Origin: Phenylobacterium sp.
Lineage (GTDB): Bacteria > Pseudomonadota > Alphaproteobacteria > Caulobacterales > Caulobacteraceae
Length of the DNA: 64,000 nt
Reading direction: 5' to 3'
Assembly: GCF_013911965.1 (NCBI RefSeq)
Contig: NZ_JACESE010000018.1
Location: 1 to 64,000, forward strand
Notes under the pieces: generated by a model
Told to the model about the DNA's origin: nothing
The model's input: the letters and a program-made list of their open reading frames with translations, nothing else
The model's database searches: none
Part shown: positions 45,917 through 54,591 of the stretch, piece by piece
Layout of the letters: each line of letters opens with the position of its first letter
How positions within the stretch are numbered: position 1 is the stretch's first letter
Made by a program: the position numbers and the translations under genes

Positions 45917-47872
45917 ATGAAAGCGCTTCGTTTCGCCGACCTCTCCCTGGTGGTGAAAATGGCTCTGGCGCCCGCCTTCGCGGTGGTGATGCTGGCCGTT
46001 GTGACCGGCGGCGCCTACTGGAGCCAGCAGCAGCAGGCCCGCGCTCTGGACCGCATCGTCGAGCGCGACCTGCAGGTCAGCCTGGAGTTGGCGGCGATTT
46101 CGCGCCGGATCGCCGTGGCGCACCTGAAAATCTATCAGCTCCTCACCAACCAGGCGGGCGCCGCGGCGGCCGATCCGCTGGCCGTCCCCGATGCCAGCGC
46201 CGAACTGGCCACCTTGACCAGCGAGGTCGACGCCATCCAGGCGGACCTCAACAAGCTGCGGCCCAACCTGCCGGCCGACGAGCAGAAGCGCGTGGCGGGC
46301 CTGGCCAAGGACCTGACCGACTATCGCGGCGGCCTGGAAGTGGTGGGCTCGATGATGGGCATCGACTTCGCCACCGCCGTCGCCTTCGTGCAGCCCTTCG
46401 AAGAGCATTATGCGCGGATGACCGAGACCCTGGGGAAGGCCACGGCCTCGATCCAGGCGGAGGCCAAGACGCGCGCCGCCGAGAGCGCGGCCAAGGCGGC
46501 TCTGGCCGGCCAGGTCTTCATGGCCGGCGCGCTGCTGACCCTTCTGGCGGTGGCGGCGCTCTCCTTCGCCATCATTCTGGGCGTCCGGCGCGGCATCGAC
46601 TCCATCGCCGCGGCCACCGGCGCCCTGGCCTCCGGAGACGCCGGCCAGGACCTCGACCGCCTGGAGCGGAAGGACGAGCTGGGCGCCATCGTCACCGGCC
46701 TGCGCGTCTTCCAGGACAACCAGCGCCGCCTGGCCGCCCTGCGCCAGGACCAGGAAGCCAGCCAGCAGCGCGAAAGCGCCATGCGCGACGAGGTCGAGCG
46801 GGAGCGCGCCTCGGCCCAGGAGGCGCAGACCGCCGTGGTCAGCGCCCTGGCCGACGGCCTGTCGCGCCTGTCGCACGGCGACCTGACCCACAGGCTCGAT
46901 GCGGCCTTCTCGGCGGAATACGAGCAGCTGCGCGCCGACTTCAACGCCGCCGTGGCCAAGCTTCAGGGCGCTATGCAGGTCATCAGCGCCAATGTCGGTC
47001 AGATCACTTCCGGCGCCGAGGAGATCGCCGGGGCGTCCGACGACCTCTCGCGCCGGACCGAACAGCAGGCCGCCAGCCTGGAGGAGACGGCCGCGGCGCT
47101 CGACGAGATCACCGCCACCGTCCGCAAGTCGGCCGAAGGCGCCAAGACCGCGCGTTCGGCCGTGCTGTCCGCCAAGAGCGGCGCCGCGGAGGGCGGACAA
47201 GTGGTCCAGCAGGCGATCGCGGCCATGGGGGCGATCGAGAAGTCATCGGCCGAGATCGGCCAGATCATCGGCGTGATCGACGAGATCGCCTTCCAGACCA
47301 ACCTTCTGGCCCTGAACGCCGGCGTCGAGGCCGCCCGCGCCGGCGAGGCCGGCCGTGGTTTCGCCGTGGTCGCCTCCGAGGTGCGGGCGCTCGCCCAGCG
47401 GTCCGCCGAAGCGGCCAAGGAGATCAAGACGCTGATCAGCGCCTCCAGCCAGCAGGTCGGCTCCGGGGTGGAGCTGGTCGGCCGCTCGGGCGAGGCCCTG
47501 CAGCAGATCGTCGTTCAGGTGGAGCAGATCGACTCGCTGGTGGCCGAGATCGCCGCCTCGGCCCAGGAGCAGGCGACCGGCCTCGGCGAGGTCAACGCGG
47601 CCGTCAACCAGATGGACCAGGTGACCCAGCAGAATGCGGCCATGGTCGAGGAGTCCACCGCCGCCAGCCACGCCTTGCGCAACGAAGCCACCGAGCTTCG
47701 CCGCCTGATCGGCGAGTTCCGGGTGGGCGAGACCGAGGCGAAGCCGAAGGCGACGCGGCGGCCCGAGCCGCAGCCCCGCGCCACGCCGCGCCAGATGGTC
47801 GACCGCGTCCGCCAGGCCTATGCCGGCGGCGCGGCCACCGCCGCCAAGCTGGACGGCTGGGAGGAGTTCTAG
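45917..47872 (+). CDS. Methyl-accepting chemotaxis protein with CheR-tether-like tail
   Basis: A 651-residue chemoreceptor. TM1 is at about residues 12-35 and TM2 at about 193-220, enclosing a periplasmic helical sensor domain. A HAMP region ([18 protein letters not shown]) follows, then a second HAMP-like stretch ([17 protein letters not shown]), and the signalling hairpin tip [35 protein letters not shown]. Methylation-region Gln/Glu pairs flank it. The chain ends in GWEEF, a pentapeptide of the xWxxF type used to tether CheR. No chemotaxis kinase genes are nearby. It follows the YfiR-TonB receptor pair by 298 bases. Confidence 0.96.
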   Translation: MKALRFADLSLVVKMALAPAFAVVMLAVVTGGAYWSQQQQARALDRIVERDLQVSLELAAISRRIAVAHLKIYQLLTNQAGAAAADPLAVPDASAELATLTSEVDAIQADLNKLRPNLPADEQKRVAGLAKDLTDYRGGLEVVGSMMGIDFATAVAFVQPFEEHYARMTETLGKATASIQAEAKTRAAESAAKAALAGQVFMAGALLTLLAVAALSFAIILGVRRGIDSIAAATGALASGDAGQDLDRLERKDELGAIVTGLRVFQDNQRRLAALRQDQEASQQRESAMRDEVERERASAQEAQTAVVSALADGLSRLSHGDLTHRLDAAFSAEYEQLRADFNAAVAKLQGAMQVISANVGQITSGAEEIAGASDDLSRRTEQQAASLEETAAALDEITATVRKSAEGAKTARSAVLSAKSGAAEGGQVVQQAIAAMGAIEKSSAEIGQIIGVIDEIAFQTNLLALNAGVEAARAGEAGRGFAVVASEVRALAQRSAEAAKEIKTLISASSQQVGSGVELVGRSGEALQQIVVQVEQIDSLVAEIAASAQEQATGLGEVNAAVNQMDQVTQQNAAMVEESTAASHALRNEATELRRLIGEFRVGETEAKPKATRRPEPQPRATPRQMVDRVRQAYAGGAATAAKLDGWEEF

Positions 47873-47942
47873 GGGCGCCGGCCGGGCTCTACGTAGTCGT
47901 CCCAGGGTGGCGGCGGGGCCGTCTTCACGCTAGGCCCGCCCC

Positions 47943-48410
47943 ATGGCTGCAGACGAGTACGAGGTCCATCGCCGCGACGCCGAGGCGCGTCGCCGCCAGA
48001 TCGCGCCGGGCTACGCCGTGGGCGTGACCGAGCCGATGATCGCCGAGCTGGTCCACGCCTTCTACGCCAGGGCCCGCGCCGACGCCCTGGTGGGGCCGAT
48101 CTTCGAGGCGGCCATCGAGGACTGGGACGAGCACCTGGCCAAGCTCTGCGACTTCTGGTCCTCGGTCACCCTGATGACCGGCCGTTTCAAGGGCGCCCCC
48201 ATGCCGGCCCACGCCGGCCTGCCCGGCCTGGACGCCGTCCACTTCGCGCGCTGGCTGGAGCTCTGGCGGGAGACGGTCCGGGAGGTCTGTCCGCCGGACG
48301 CCGCGGCCCTGTTCATCGCCCGCGCCGAGATGATCGCCCGCAGCTTCCAGTACGGCCTGGCGGTCTTCCGCGGGGAGCTGCCGTCGAAGGCTCAGGTGGC
48401 CCTCGACTGA
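47943..48410 (+). CDS. Group III truncated haemoglobin
   Basis: A 155-residue small globin. AELVHAFYARARADALVGPIFEAAI and WDEHLAKLCDFWSSVTLMTGRFKGAPMPAH match the B-E helices of group III truncated haemoglobins, including the FY and W positions and a distal region that lacks the usual group I/II pattern. The proximal histidine is expected in the AGLPGLDAVHFARWLELW helix (His in VHFARW). Such proteins are often mislabelled as a TatC subunit. They bind oxygen or nitric oxide. The Crp/Fnr gene converges downstream. Confidence 0.88.
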   Translation: MAADEYEVHRRDAEARRRQIAPGYAVGVTEPMIAELVHAFYARARADALVGPIFEAAIEDWDEHLAKLCDFWSSVTLMTGRFKGAPMPAHAGLPGLDAVHFARWLELWRETVREVCPPDAAALFIARAEMIARSFQYGLAVFRGELPSKAQVALD

Positions 48411-48421
48411 GCCGTTCGGGC

Positions 48422-49138
48422 TCAGGCGTGGCAGGGCTGAAGGCCCAGGCGGCCACGTTCCGCGACGCTTTGCGCGCGGCACTCGCAGGCGACCTCACCC
48501 AGTCCCTCGGCGTCCGTCACGCGCACGCTGCCCCGGCGGGTGGCCACCAGGCCGCGCCGCGACAACTCGCCGAGCACGCGCGTGACCGTGGTCCGCTGGG
48601 CCCCCAGCATGATGGCCATGAATTCGTGCGTGATCCCCAGTTCGCCGCCCCGTCGGGCCGAACGCTCTTCGGCCTCAAGAAGCCAGCGCGCCAGCCGCGC
48701 CTCCACCGGGTGGGCGGCCAGGCACAGGCAGGACTGCTCCGTCTCCCACAACTGGAATTCGACGCCGCGCCAGATGGCTTCACCGAAGGAGGTCGACGCC
48801 GCAGCCGCCTGCCGGAAGGCGTTGGTGGAGATCCGCAACGCCCGACCGCCGATCTGCGCCTGGAGATGGCTGGAGAACCTCCCCGAACCCATGGTCTGGG
48901 CGACATTGGCGGCGCCCTCGCAGCCCACCACGCGGGTCTCGACCGTGAAGCCGTCGAGCGAACTGCGCGAGGCCGACAGGAGCGCGTTCAGCGGAAAGTA
49001 GATGAAGGCGATCGCTTCGCCTTCCACCCCGATCTCCACGCCGCGCTCCAGATCGACGAGCACCATTTCCCTGGAGAGGCGCTGAAGGGTGTCTGTGGAG
49101 AGGGCGCGCAAAAACGCGTTGGGGGGTGTCGAATACAC
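48422..49138 (-). CDS. Crp/Fnr family transcriptional regulator
   Basis: A 238-residue regulator. The N-terminal cNMP-binding-like jelly roll spans about residues 10-130 (YFPLNALLSASRSSLDGFTVETRVVGCEGA), but the phosphate-binding cassette residues for cAMP are not clear. The C-terminal winged helix has ITHEFMAIMLGAQRTTVTRVLGELSRRGLV. The Fnr iron-sulfur cysteines are absent at the N-terminus, so an oxygen-sensing cluster is unlikely. A short Cys-containing tail (ACECRAQS...QPCHA) is unusual. It is divergent from a DUF2188-like gene and convergent with the globin. Confidence 0.88.
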   Translation of the reverse strand: MYSTPPNAFLRALSTDTLQRLSREMVLVDLERGVEIGVEGEAIAFIYFPLNALLSASRSSLDGFTVETRVVGCEGAANVAQTMGSGRFSSHLQAQIGGRALRISTNAFRQAAAASTSFGEAIWRGVEFQLWETEQSCLCLAAHPVEARLARWLLEAEERSARRGGELGITHEFMAIMLGAQRTTVTRVLGELSRRGLVATRRGSVRVTDAEGLGEVACECRAQSVAERGRLGLQPCHA

Positions 49139-49323
49139 AGCTTACTCCGCTTGATCACGGAGCTCGATGCCAAGGGGCGCCGCGAAAGTGTCCCCCGACT
49201 ATCCGAAGGATAGCACAACCAAACGGCGATTTGATTGCGCCGTTCGTCGTCCAGAGCACATACGGTCAGGCTAGAAGCTGGCCAGATGCGTCCGTTCAGC
49301 TAAATGAACGGGAGGATTTGGCG

Positions 49324-49614
49324 ATGACGGCTCGACCCTCGGCGACCCTGGCGGAGCGATACGGCCACGTGGTCACGGTGACGCCGCTGGACGGGGGATG
49401 GTGCGTCGCCAGCACGCTTTCGGAGCTGCCTCTCGTCTTCTTCTCCGGCGCCCAGGCCGAACTCAGCGCCCGGCGCCTGGCGCGCACCTTCGCGGAAGCG
49501 GGGAAGGACGCGCACGTGATCGTCCGTGACCGGCGCAACGTCCAGATCGGGACGGTCTGCTACTTCGCTGCGGAAGGCGAGGAGATGCCGGCCCGGACCT
49601 CAAGCGGCCTTTGA
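49324..49614 (+). CDS. Small DUF2188-like protein
   Basis: A 96-residue protein. HVVTVTPLDGGWCVAS, FFSGAQAELSARRLARTFAEAGKDAHVIVRDRRNVQIG follow the beta-beta-alpha-beta pattern of DUF2188, in which a damaged copy of a sequence-like 'hVvp...gW.V' strand is followed by a helix and a final hairpin. GGGAGG precedes the ATG at 49324, which supports this start over ATG 49126. Its end overlaps the convergent EamA gene by 15 bases. Function is unknown; the family call is by pattern only. Confidence 0.6.
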   Translation: MTARPSATLAERYGHVVTVTPLDGGWCVASTLSELPLVFFSGAQAELSARRLARTFAEAGKDAHVIVRDRRNVQIGTVCYFAAEGEEMPARTSSGL

Positions 49615-50472
49615 TGTGCGGCTCGTCCAGGCCGAGCCGGCCGCGGCGAGGACCACGGCCCCGACGCCGGCGAGCTGACCGGGACTGAGCCGTTCGTTCA
49701 GCATGAGGAAGCCGAACAGCACGCCGAACGCCGGCTCCAGGCTGGTGAAGACCGCGAAGACCCGCGGCGGCAGCCGGGGAAGGGCGTAGAGTTCGAGCGA
49801 CAGCGGAATGGCCGTCGCTGTGAGCGCCACCAGCAGGGCGAGCGGCAGGATCTCGGCCGAGAAGAGGCCGGCGCCGGCTTCCGCCCATCCGAAGGGCAGC
49901 ACGGCGAGCGCGGCGATCGTGAGCCCCAGGGCCGGGGCGCTGCGGCCGTAGTCGCGGCTGGCGAGGCGGCCGAACAGAATGTAGCCGGCCCAGCACGCCG
50001 CGGCGCCCAGGCCGAAGAGGAGGCCCAGCCCGTCCTGGCCGGCGGCCGCGCTCGTCACCCCGACGATGGACAAGACGCCCAGGCCGGCGAGGCCCGCCCA
50101 GAGGAGGTCGATGGCCCGGCGCGAGTCGAAGAGCGCGATCGCGAGCGGTCCCAGGAACTGCAGGGAGATGACCACGCCGAGCGGCGCGCGGGTCAGGGCC
50201 AGGTAGAAGAGCAGCATGACGCCGCCGAGGCTGAGGCCGAGCCCCAGAAGCGGCAGACGCGGCGCTCCGGCCGGCCAGGCGCGCCAGGGTCGGCTGAGCG
50301 CCAGCAGCAGGAGGGCGGCGAGGCCGAGCCGCAGGGTGGCCGCGCCCGTCGCACCGACAGCCGGAAAGAGGCCCTTGGCCAGGGCCGCGCCGACCTGGAA
50401 GGCGGCGGTGGCGCAGATGACGGAGAGGAGGGGCAGAATGCGCGGTCCGTCCGCTCCAGCGGCCGGCGGCAT
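49600..50472 (-). CDS. EamA family (RhtA-like) transporter
   Basis: A 290-residue drug/metabolite transporter with ten hydrophobic helices in two EamA repeats. AAFQVGAALAKGLFPAVGATGAATLRLG is the first repeat, and TSLEPAFGVLFGFLMLNERLSPGQLAGVGAVVLAAAGS is the second. This C-terminal pattern is closest to RhtA, the threonine/homoserine exporter, but the substrate is unproven. It starts 17 bases downstream of purQ and may be the last gene of the pur transcript. Confidence 0.9.
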   Translation of the reverse strand: MPPAAGADGPRILPLLSVICATAAFQVGAALAKGLFPAVGATGAATLRLGLAALLLLALSRPWRAWPAGAPRLPLLGLGLSLGGVMLLFYLALTRAPLGVVISLQFLGPLAIALFDSRRAIDLLWAGLAGLGVLSIVGVTSAAAGQDGLGLLFGLGAAACWAGYILFGRLASRDYGRSAPALGLTIAALAVLPFGWAEAGAGLFSAEILPLALLVALTATAIPLSLELYALPRLPPRVFAVFTSLEPAFGVLFGFLMLNERLSPGQLAGVGAVVLAAAGSAWTSRTSKAA

Positions 50473-50488
50473 CGATCCCCTCCAGGCG

Positions 50489-51151
50489 TCAGGCGCTGGC
50501 GAGCGCGCTCTGGAAGAGGATGGCGCCGTCGGCCGAACCCAGCTCGGCCTCGAAGGCGCGGTCCGGGTGGGGCATCATGCCCAGTACGTTGCCGCGGCCG
50601 TTGACGATGCCGGCGATATCGCGGGCCGAGCCGTTGGGATTGTCGCGATAGCGGAAGACCACCTGGCCCTCGCCCTCCAGCCGGTCCAGCGTGGCCTCGT
50701 CGGCGAAGTAGTTCCCCTCGCCATTGCCCACGGTCATGGTCACTTCGCGCCGGCCGCCATAGCCGGAGGTGAAACGCGTCTGGGCGTTGGTGACCTCCAG
50801 TGCGACCGGCTTGCAGACATACTTCAGCCGCTCGTTCTGCAGGAGGGCGCCGGGCAGAAGCCCGGCCTCGCACAGCACCTGGAAGCCGTTGCAGATGCCG
50901 ACGGTGGCGACGCCCCGCTCGGCGGCGGCCTTCACCTCGGTCATGATCGGCGACAGCGAGGCCATGGCGCCGCAGCGCAGATAGTCGCCATAGGAAAACC
51001 CGCCCGGCAGGACGATCAGGTCGACTCCGTCGGGCAGGGCGGTGTCGCCGTGCCAGACCATGTCCACCTTGGCGCCGGTGGAGCGTTCCACCGCCACCTT
51101 GCAGTCGCGGTCGCAGTTGGACCCGGGGAAGACGATGACGGCGGCTTTCAT
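50489..51151 (-). CDS. purQ: Phosphoribosylformylglycinamidine synthase subunit PurQ
   Basis: A 220-residue class I glutamine amidotransferase that supplies ammonia to PurL. The nucleophile Cys is in [20 protein letters not shown] near residue 86, the oxyanion region is [15 protein letters not shown], and [10 protein letters not shown] carries the catalytic His and Glu. It lies in the purC-purS-lipoprotein-purQ cluster, 57 bases after the lipoprotein stop. Confidence 0.97.
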   Translation of the reverse strand: MKAAVIVFPGSNCDRDCKVAVERSTGAKVDMVWHGDTALPDGVDLIVLPGGFSYGDYLRCGAMASLSPIMTEVKAAAERGVATVGICNGFQVLCEAGLLPGALLQNERLKYVCKPVALEVTNAQTRFTSGYGGRREVTMTVGNGEGNYFADEATLDRLEGEGQVVFRYRDNPNGSARDIAGIVNGRGNVLGMMPHPDRAFEAELGSADGAILFQSALASA

Positions 51152-51208
51152 AGCGCTCGTAACCTGCTCGTTTTTGCGCCGGTCTCTTGGTCCGGCGGAT
51201 GGGAGGAC

Positions 51209-51595
51209 CTATCGCGCCTGGGCGACCGAGTCCCAATAGGCTTTGAGGTCCGCATAGGCCCCGGCGTCGCCGAAGGCGCAGCCCTCGTTCTCCATGGCCA
51301 GCACGCCCGCGCGGCGCACGGCCGTCTGTTTCAGCACGGCCGGGTGAGCCGGCGCGCCGGGTTCGGTCAGGATATAGGAGGCCGAGCCGTCCGCTTCACT
51401 ATAGATCCTGTAGGGCTCGTTGCGCTCGATCGGCGCAGGCCGAAGCCCCGGTCGGCCGACGATCTGGCTCTGCAGCGCCTCGTATCCCGCCGCGCAGTCC
51501 AGGGCGAGGCTCGCGGCCTCCGCCTCCGGGGCCTCGCGCGGCGCGCAGGCGCAGAGCGCGCCCGCGGCCAGGACGAGCGCGCCCGTCCGCGTCAC
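51209..51595 (-). CDS. Small lipoprotein gene embedded in the pur operon
   Basis: A 128-residue predicted lipoprotein (TGALVLAAGALCAC with a lipobox near residue 17). The mature part has LDCAAGYEALQSQIVG and ENEGCAFGDAGAYADLKAYWDSV, giving a pair of cysteines. I start at GTG 51595, whose bases overlap the purS stop in GTGA; no ATG fits the signal peptide as well. No family was recognised. It is placed between purS and purQ on the same strand, which is not a normal component of FGAM synthase. Confidence 0.7.
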   Translation of the reverse strand: MTRTGALVLAAGALCACAPREAPEAEAASLALDCAAGYEALQSQIVGRPGLRPAPIERNEPYRIYSEADGSASYILTEPGAPAHPAVLKQTAVRRAGVLAMENEGCAFGDAGAYADLKAYWDSVAQAR

Positions 51596-51831
51596 GCCAG
51601 CTCCACCCGGTAGCTTTCGATCACCGTATTGGCGAGCAGCTTCTCGCACATGGCCTTGACCTCGGCCTCGGCGGCGGCGCGGTCGTCGGCCTTCAGGTCG
51701 AACTCGATGGTCTTGCCGACGCGCACGCCCTCGACGCCGCCCCAGCCCAGGCCGTGCAGGGCCTGCTCCACCGCCTTGCCCTGGACGTCGAGCACGCCGG
51801 GCTTGAGGAATACGTGAACCTTGGCCTTCAT
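51592..51831 (-). CDS. purS: Phosphoribosylformylglycinamidine synthase subunit PurS
   Basis: A 79-residue PurS, the small subunit that bridges PurL and PurQ in the multi-protein FGAM synthase. It starts [25 protein letters not shown] and has the conserved GLGWGGVEGVRVGKTIEFDL. It overlaps purC by one base at its start (TGATG) and the lipoprotein gene at its end. Confidence 0.96.
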   Translation of the reverse strand: MKAKVHVFLKPGVLDVQGKAVEQALHGLGWGGVEGVRVGKTIEFDLKADDRAAAEAEVKAMCEKLLANTVIESYRVELA

Positions 51832-52586
51832 CAGTGCAGTCCCCCCTGAATCACGGTCGGCATCTCCTTCATGATGCCCAGCCGGCGCGCCACCTCGGTG
51901 TAGCTCTCGATCACATCGCCCAGGTCGCGGCGGAAGCGGTCCTTGTCGAGCTTTTCGTTGGTGGTGGAATCCCACAGCCGGCAGGAGTCGGGGCTGATCT
52001 CGTCGGCCAGGATGATGCGGCTGAAGTCGCCTTCCCACACGCGGCCGAACTCGATCTTGAAGTCCACGAGGGTGATGCCGACCGCGCCGAACAGGCCGGT
52101 CAGGAAGTCGTTGATCCGCAGGGTCAGCGCCATGATGTCGTCGATCTCCTGGGTCGAGGCCCAGTTGAAGGCCGTGATGTGCTCTTCCGAGACCATCGGG
52201 TCGTGGAGCTTGTCGTCCTTCAGGAAGAACTCAACGATGGAGCGGGGCAGGGCCTGGCCCTCGGGCAGGCCAAGCCGCGTCGACAACGAGCCCGCGGCGA
52301 TGTTGCGGCAGACCACCTCCAGCGGGATGATCTCCACCTCACGGATCAGTTGCTCGCGCAGGTTCAGGCGCTTGATGAAGTGGTTCTGAACACCGATCGC
52401 GTTCAGCCGCGTCATCACATATTCGCTGATGCGATTGTTGATCACGCCCTTGCCTTCCAGCACCGCCTTCTTGGTGGCGTCGAAGGCCGTGGTGTCGTCC
52501 TTGAAGTACTGGATCAGGGTGCCAGGCTCGGGACCCTCGTAGAGGATCTTGGCCTTGCCCTCATAAATCTTCTTGCGGCGGGTCAT
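51831..52586 (-). CDS. purC: Phosphoribosylaminoimidazole-succinocarboxamide synthase
   Basis: A 251-residue SAICAR synthetase, which ligates aspartate to CAIR in purine synthesis. [13 protein letters not shown] at the N-terminus, [36 protein letters not shown] and [29 protein letters not shown] are the family signatures. I start at [10 protein letters not shown] (52586), preceded by AAGG. It is the first gene of the pur cluster and is divergent from DUF1476. Confidence 0.97.
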   Translation of the reverse strand: MTRRKKIYEGKAKILYEGPEPGTLIQYFKDDTTAFDATKKAVLEGKGVINNRISEYVMTRLNAIGVQNHFIKRLNLREQLIREVEIIPLEVVCRNIAAGSLSTRLGLPEGQALPRSIVEFFLKDDKLHDPMVSEEHITAFNWASTQEIDDIMALTLRINDFLTGLFGAVGITLVDFKIEFGRVWEGDFSRIILADEISPDSCRLWDSTTNEKLDKDRFRRDLGDVIESYTEVARRLGIMKEMPTVIQGGLH

Positions 52587-52861
52587 CTCAAATCGCCTTC
52601 TCCCGGAGCGAGGGCTTGCCGCCGTCGGAAAAGAAAAACGCGCGCGGCGAGCTTCCACGCGCGGTCCGACTCGGCCTCTCGCTCGAACTGAGGCGGGCGG
52701 AAATTAGCGGATGGCCCGCCCGCGCGCAAACGGCGCGGTGCGGCTGCGACACGCCGCCCGCTGTACGCGCCTGCGAACGTCTGGCAAGTCGCCGCTTTCG
52801 ATTGCGGGCTCGCCTTGTGGGAGGTATGGAGCCTCCGATTGTGCCGCTTATCGGGGAACGC

Positions 52862-53182
52862 ATGACCACCTTTGACGATCGTGAAAAGGGCTTCGAGAGG
52901 AAGTTCGCGCTCGATCAGGAACAAGAGTTCAAGGCCAGCGCGCGCCGCAACCGCATGCTGGGCGAATGGGCGGCGGGCCTGATGGGCCTCTCCGAAGATC
53001 GCGTGGCGACCTACGCCCAGGCGGTGGTTCGTTCCGACCTCGAGCAGCCCGGCGAGGAAGACGTCCTGCGCAAGGTCTTCGAGGACCTCAAGGGCTCCGG
53101 CGTCCAGGTGTCCGAGGGCGAGGTCCGCATGAAGATGGACGAGTTCCTGGCTCAGGCCCGCGAACAGGTCCGCGGCGAATAG
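52862..53182 (+). CDS. DUF1476 protein, F1-ATPase zeta inhibitor
   Basis: A 106-residue all-helical protein that matches the zeta subunit of alphaproteobacterial F1FO-ATP synthase, a natural inhibitor of ATP hydrolysis. It starts MTTFDDREKGFERKFALDQEQEFKA and has the conserved RRNRMLGEWAAGLMG and VRSDLEQPGEEDVLRKVFEDL. The N-terminal region is the inhibitory segment in the family. The ATG at 52862 marks the family start; upstream in-frame codons run over the purC leader. Confidence 0.93.
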   Translation: MTTFDDREKGFERKFALDQEQEFKASARRNRMLGEWAAGLMGLSEDRVATYAQAVVRSDLEQPGEEDVLRKVFEDLKGSGVQVSEGEVRMKMDEFLAQAREQVRGE

Positions 53183-53382
53183 GCCAAGACTGCGGCACGT
53201 CCCGGCGTTTGGGGCGGGGCGGCTCGGCCGTCGATTGTGTGAGACAGACCCTTGCGCGCCCCTTCCATCGGGTGGCCGATCTGTTTGAAGATGGGCGCAA
53301 TTGCGAGCGCCTCTGCATCCTCCCCTGATCCCTCCCGCGGAAGGGCATAGCGGCTCGCCGAAGCGAACAGCCCAAGGCCGGG

Positions 53383-54582
53383 ATGCCCCACGACGACAGC
53401 CTGATCCTGACCCTCGTCGCCGGCTTCGTGCTGGCCTTCGTGCTTGGCCTGCTGGCCAACCGGCTGAAGCTGTCGCCGCTGGTCGGCTATCTGCTGGCCG
53501 GTGTGGCGGTCGGGCCGTTCACGCCGGGATGGGTCGCGGACTCCTCGCTGGCCGCCCAGCTGGCGGAGATCGGCGTGATCCTGCTTATGTTCGGCGTCGG
53601 CCTGCACTTCTCTGTCGCCGACCTGCTGAAGGTGCGGCGGGTGGCGGCGCCGGGCGCCCTCGTTCAGATCGGCTGCGCCACGGCGCTGGGCTGGATCGTC
53701 GGGCGGCTGCTGGGCATGGCTCATGCCGAAGCCGCCCTCTTCGGGCTGACCCTCTCTGTCGCCTCCACCGTGGTCCTCCTGCGCGCCCTGGAGGAGCGCG
53801 GCGCGGTCAAGTCCGAGGCCGGCCGGGTGGCCGTCGGATGGCTCATCGTCGAGGACCTGGTCATGGTGCTGGCCCTGGTGCTCGTGCCGCTGGTGGCCGT
53901 TCGCGGCGGGGTGGAGGCGCGTGACATCGCCCTGGGCGTCGGCGGCGCCCTGGCGCAGATCGCACTCTTCGTCGGCCTGATGATGGTGGTGGGTTCGCGG
54001 GTCCTGCCATGGCTGCTGGTGCGTATCGCCCACACGCGCTCGCGCGAGCTCTTCACCCTGGGCGTCCTGGCCATCGCCCTCGGCATCGCCTACCTCGCCT
54101 ACGCCGTCTTCGGCGCTTCTTTCGCTCTCGGCGCCTTCGTGGCGGGTGTGGTGCTCAGTTCCTCGCCGCTGGGCCAGAACGCGGCGGAGCGATCCCTGCC
54201 GCTGCGCGACGCCTTCGCCGTCCTGTTCTTCGTGTCCGTCGGCATGCTCTTCGATCCGAGGGTGGTGCTCGAACGGCCCGTGGCGGTGATCTCCACCGTC
54301 CTCATCGTCTTGGTGGGAAAGTCGCTCGCGGCCCTGGCGATCACGACCCTGTTTCGGATGCCGCGGCGGGACGGCTTCCTCGTGGCCGCCAGCCTGGCTC
54401 AGATCGGCGAGTTTTCGTTCATCCTGGCAGGGGTGGGGCTGGCGCTCGGCGTCATGGGGCGGGAGACACACGATCTGATCCTGGCCGCGGCGCTCATCTC
54501 CATCGTGGCCAACCCCTTCGTGTTCCGCCTCGCAGATTGGTTGTGTCGGCGGCCTCCGGACGCCCTGCCCGCCACCGAGTGA
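53383..54582 (+). CDS. KefB/YbaL-like cation:proton antiporter lacking an RCK domain
   Basis: A 399-residue monovalent cation/proton antiporter-2 protein with about twelve helices. The family signature FGVGLHFSVADLLKVRR is near residue 70, and LSVASTVVLLRALEERG, WLIVEDLVMVLALVLVPL and FFVSVGMLFDP follow. KefB and YbaL proteins are normally longer, with a C-terminal TrkA-N (RCK) nucleotide-binding domain. Here the chain ends in CRRPPDALPATE right after the last helix, so it has no cytosolic regulatory domain. It may be a natural short form or a truncation. Confidence 0.88.
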   Translation: MPHDDSLILTLVAGFVLAFVLGLLANRLKLSPLVGYLLAGVAVGPFTPGWVADSSLAAQLAEIGVILLMFGVGLHFSVADLLKVRRVAAPGALVQIGCATALGWIVGRLLGMAHAEAALFGLTLSVASTVVLLRALEERGAVKSEAGRVAVGWLIVEDLVMVLALVLVPLVAVRGGVEARDIALGVGGALAQIALFVGLMMVVGSRVLPWLLVRIAHTRSRELFTLGVLAIALGIAYLAYAVFGASFALGAFVAGVVLSSSPLGQNAAERSLPLRDAFAVLFFVSVGMLFDPRVVLERPVAVISTVLIVLVGKSLAALAITTLFRMPRRDGFLVAASLAQIGEFSFILAGVGLALGVMGRETHDLILAAALISIVANPFVFRLADWLCRRPPDALPATE

Positions 54583-54591
54583 GCCAGCACG

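Noticed and set aside
48411-49323. An Fnr-type oxygen-sensing circuit with the haemoglobin
   Set aside because: The Crp/Fnr protein lacks N-terminal cluster cysteines and no complete TTGAT-N4-ATCAA site was seen.
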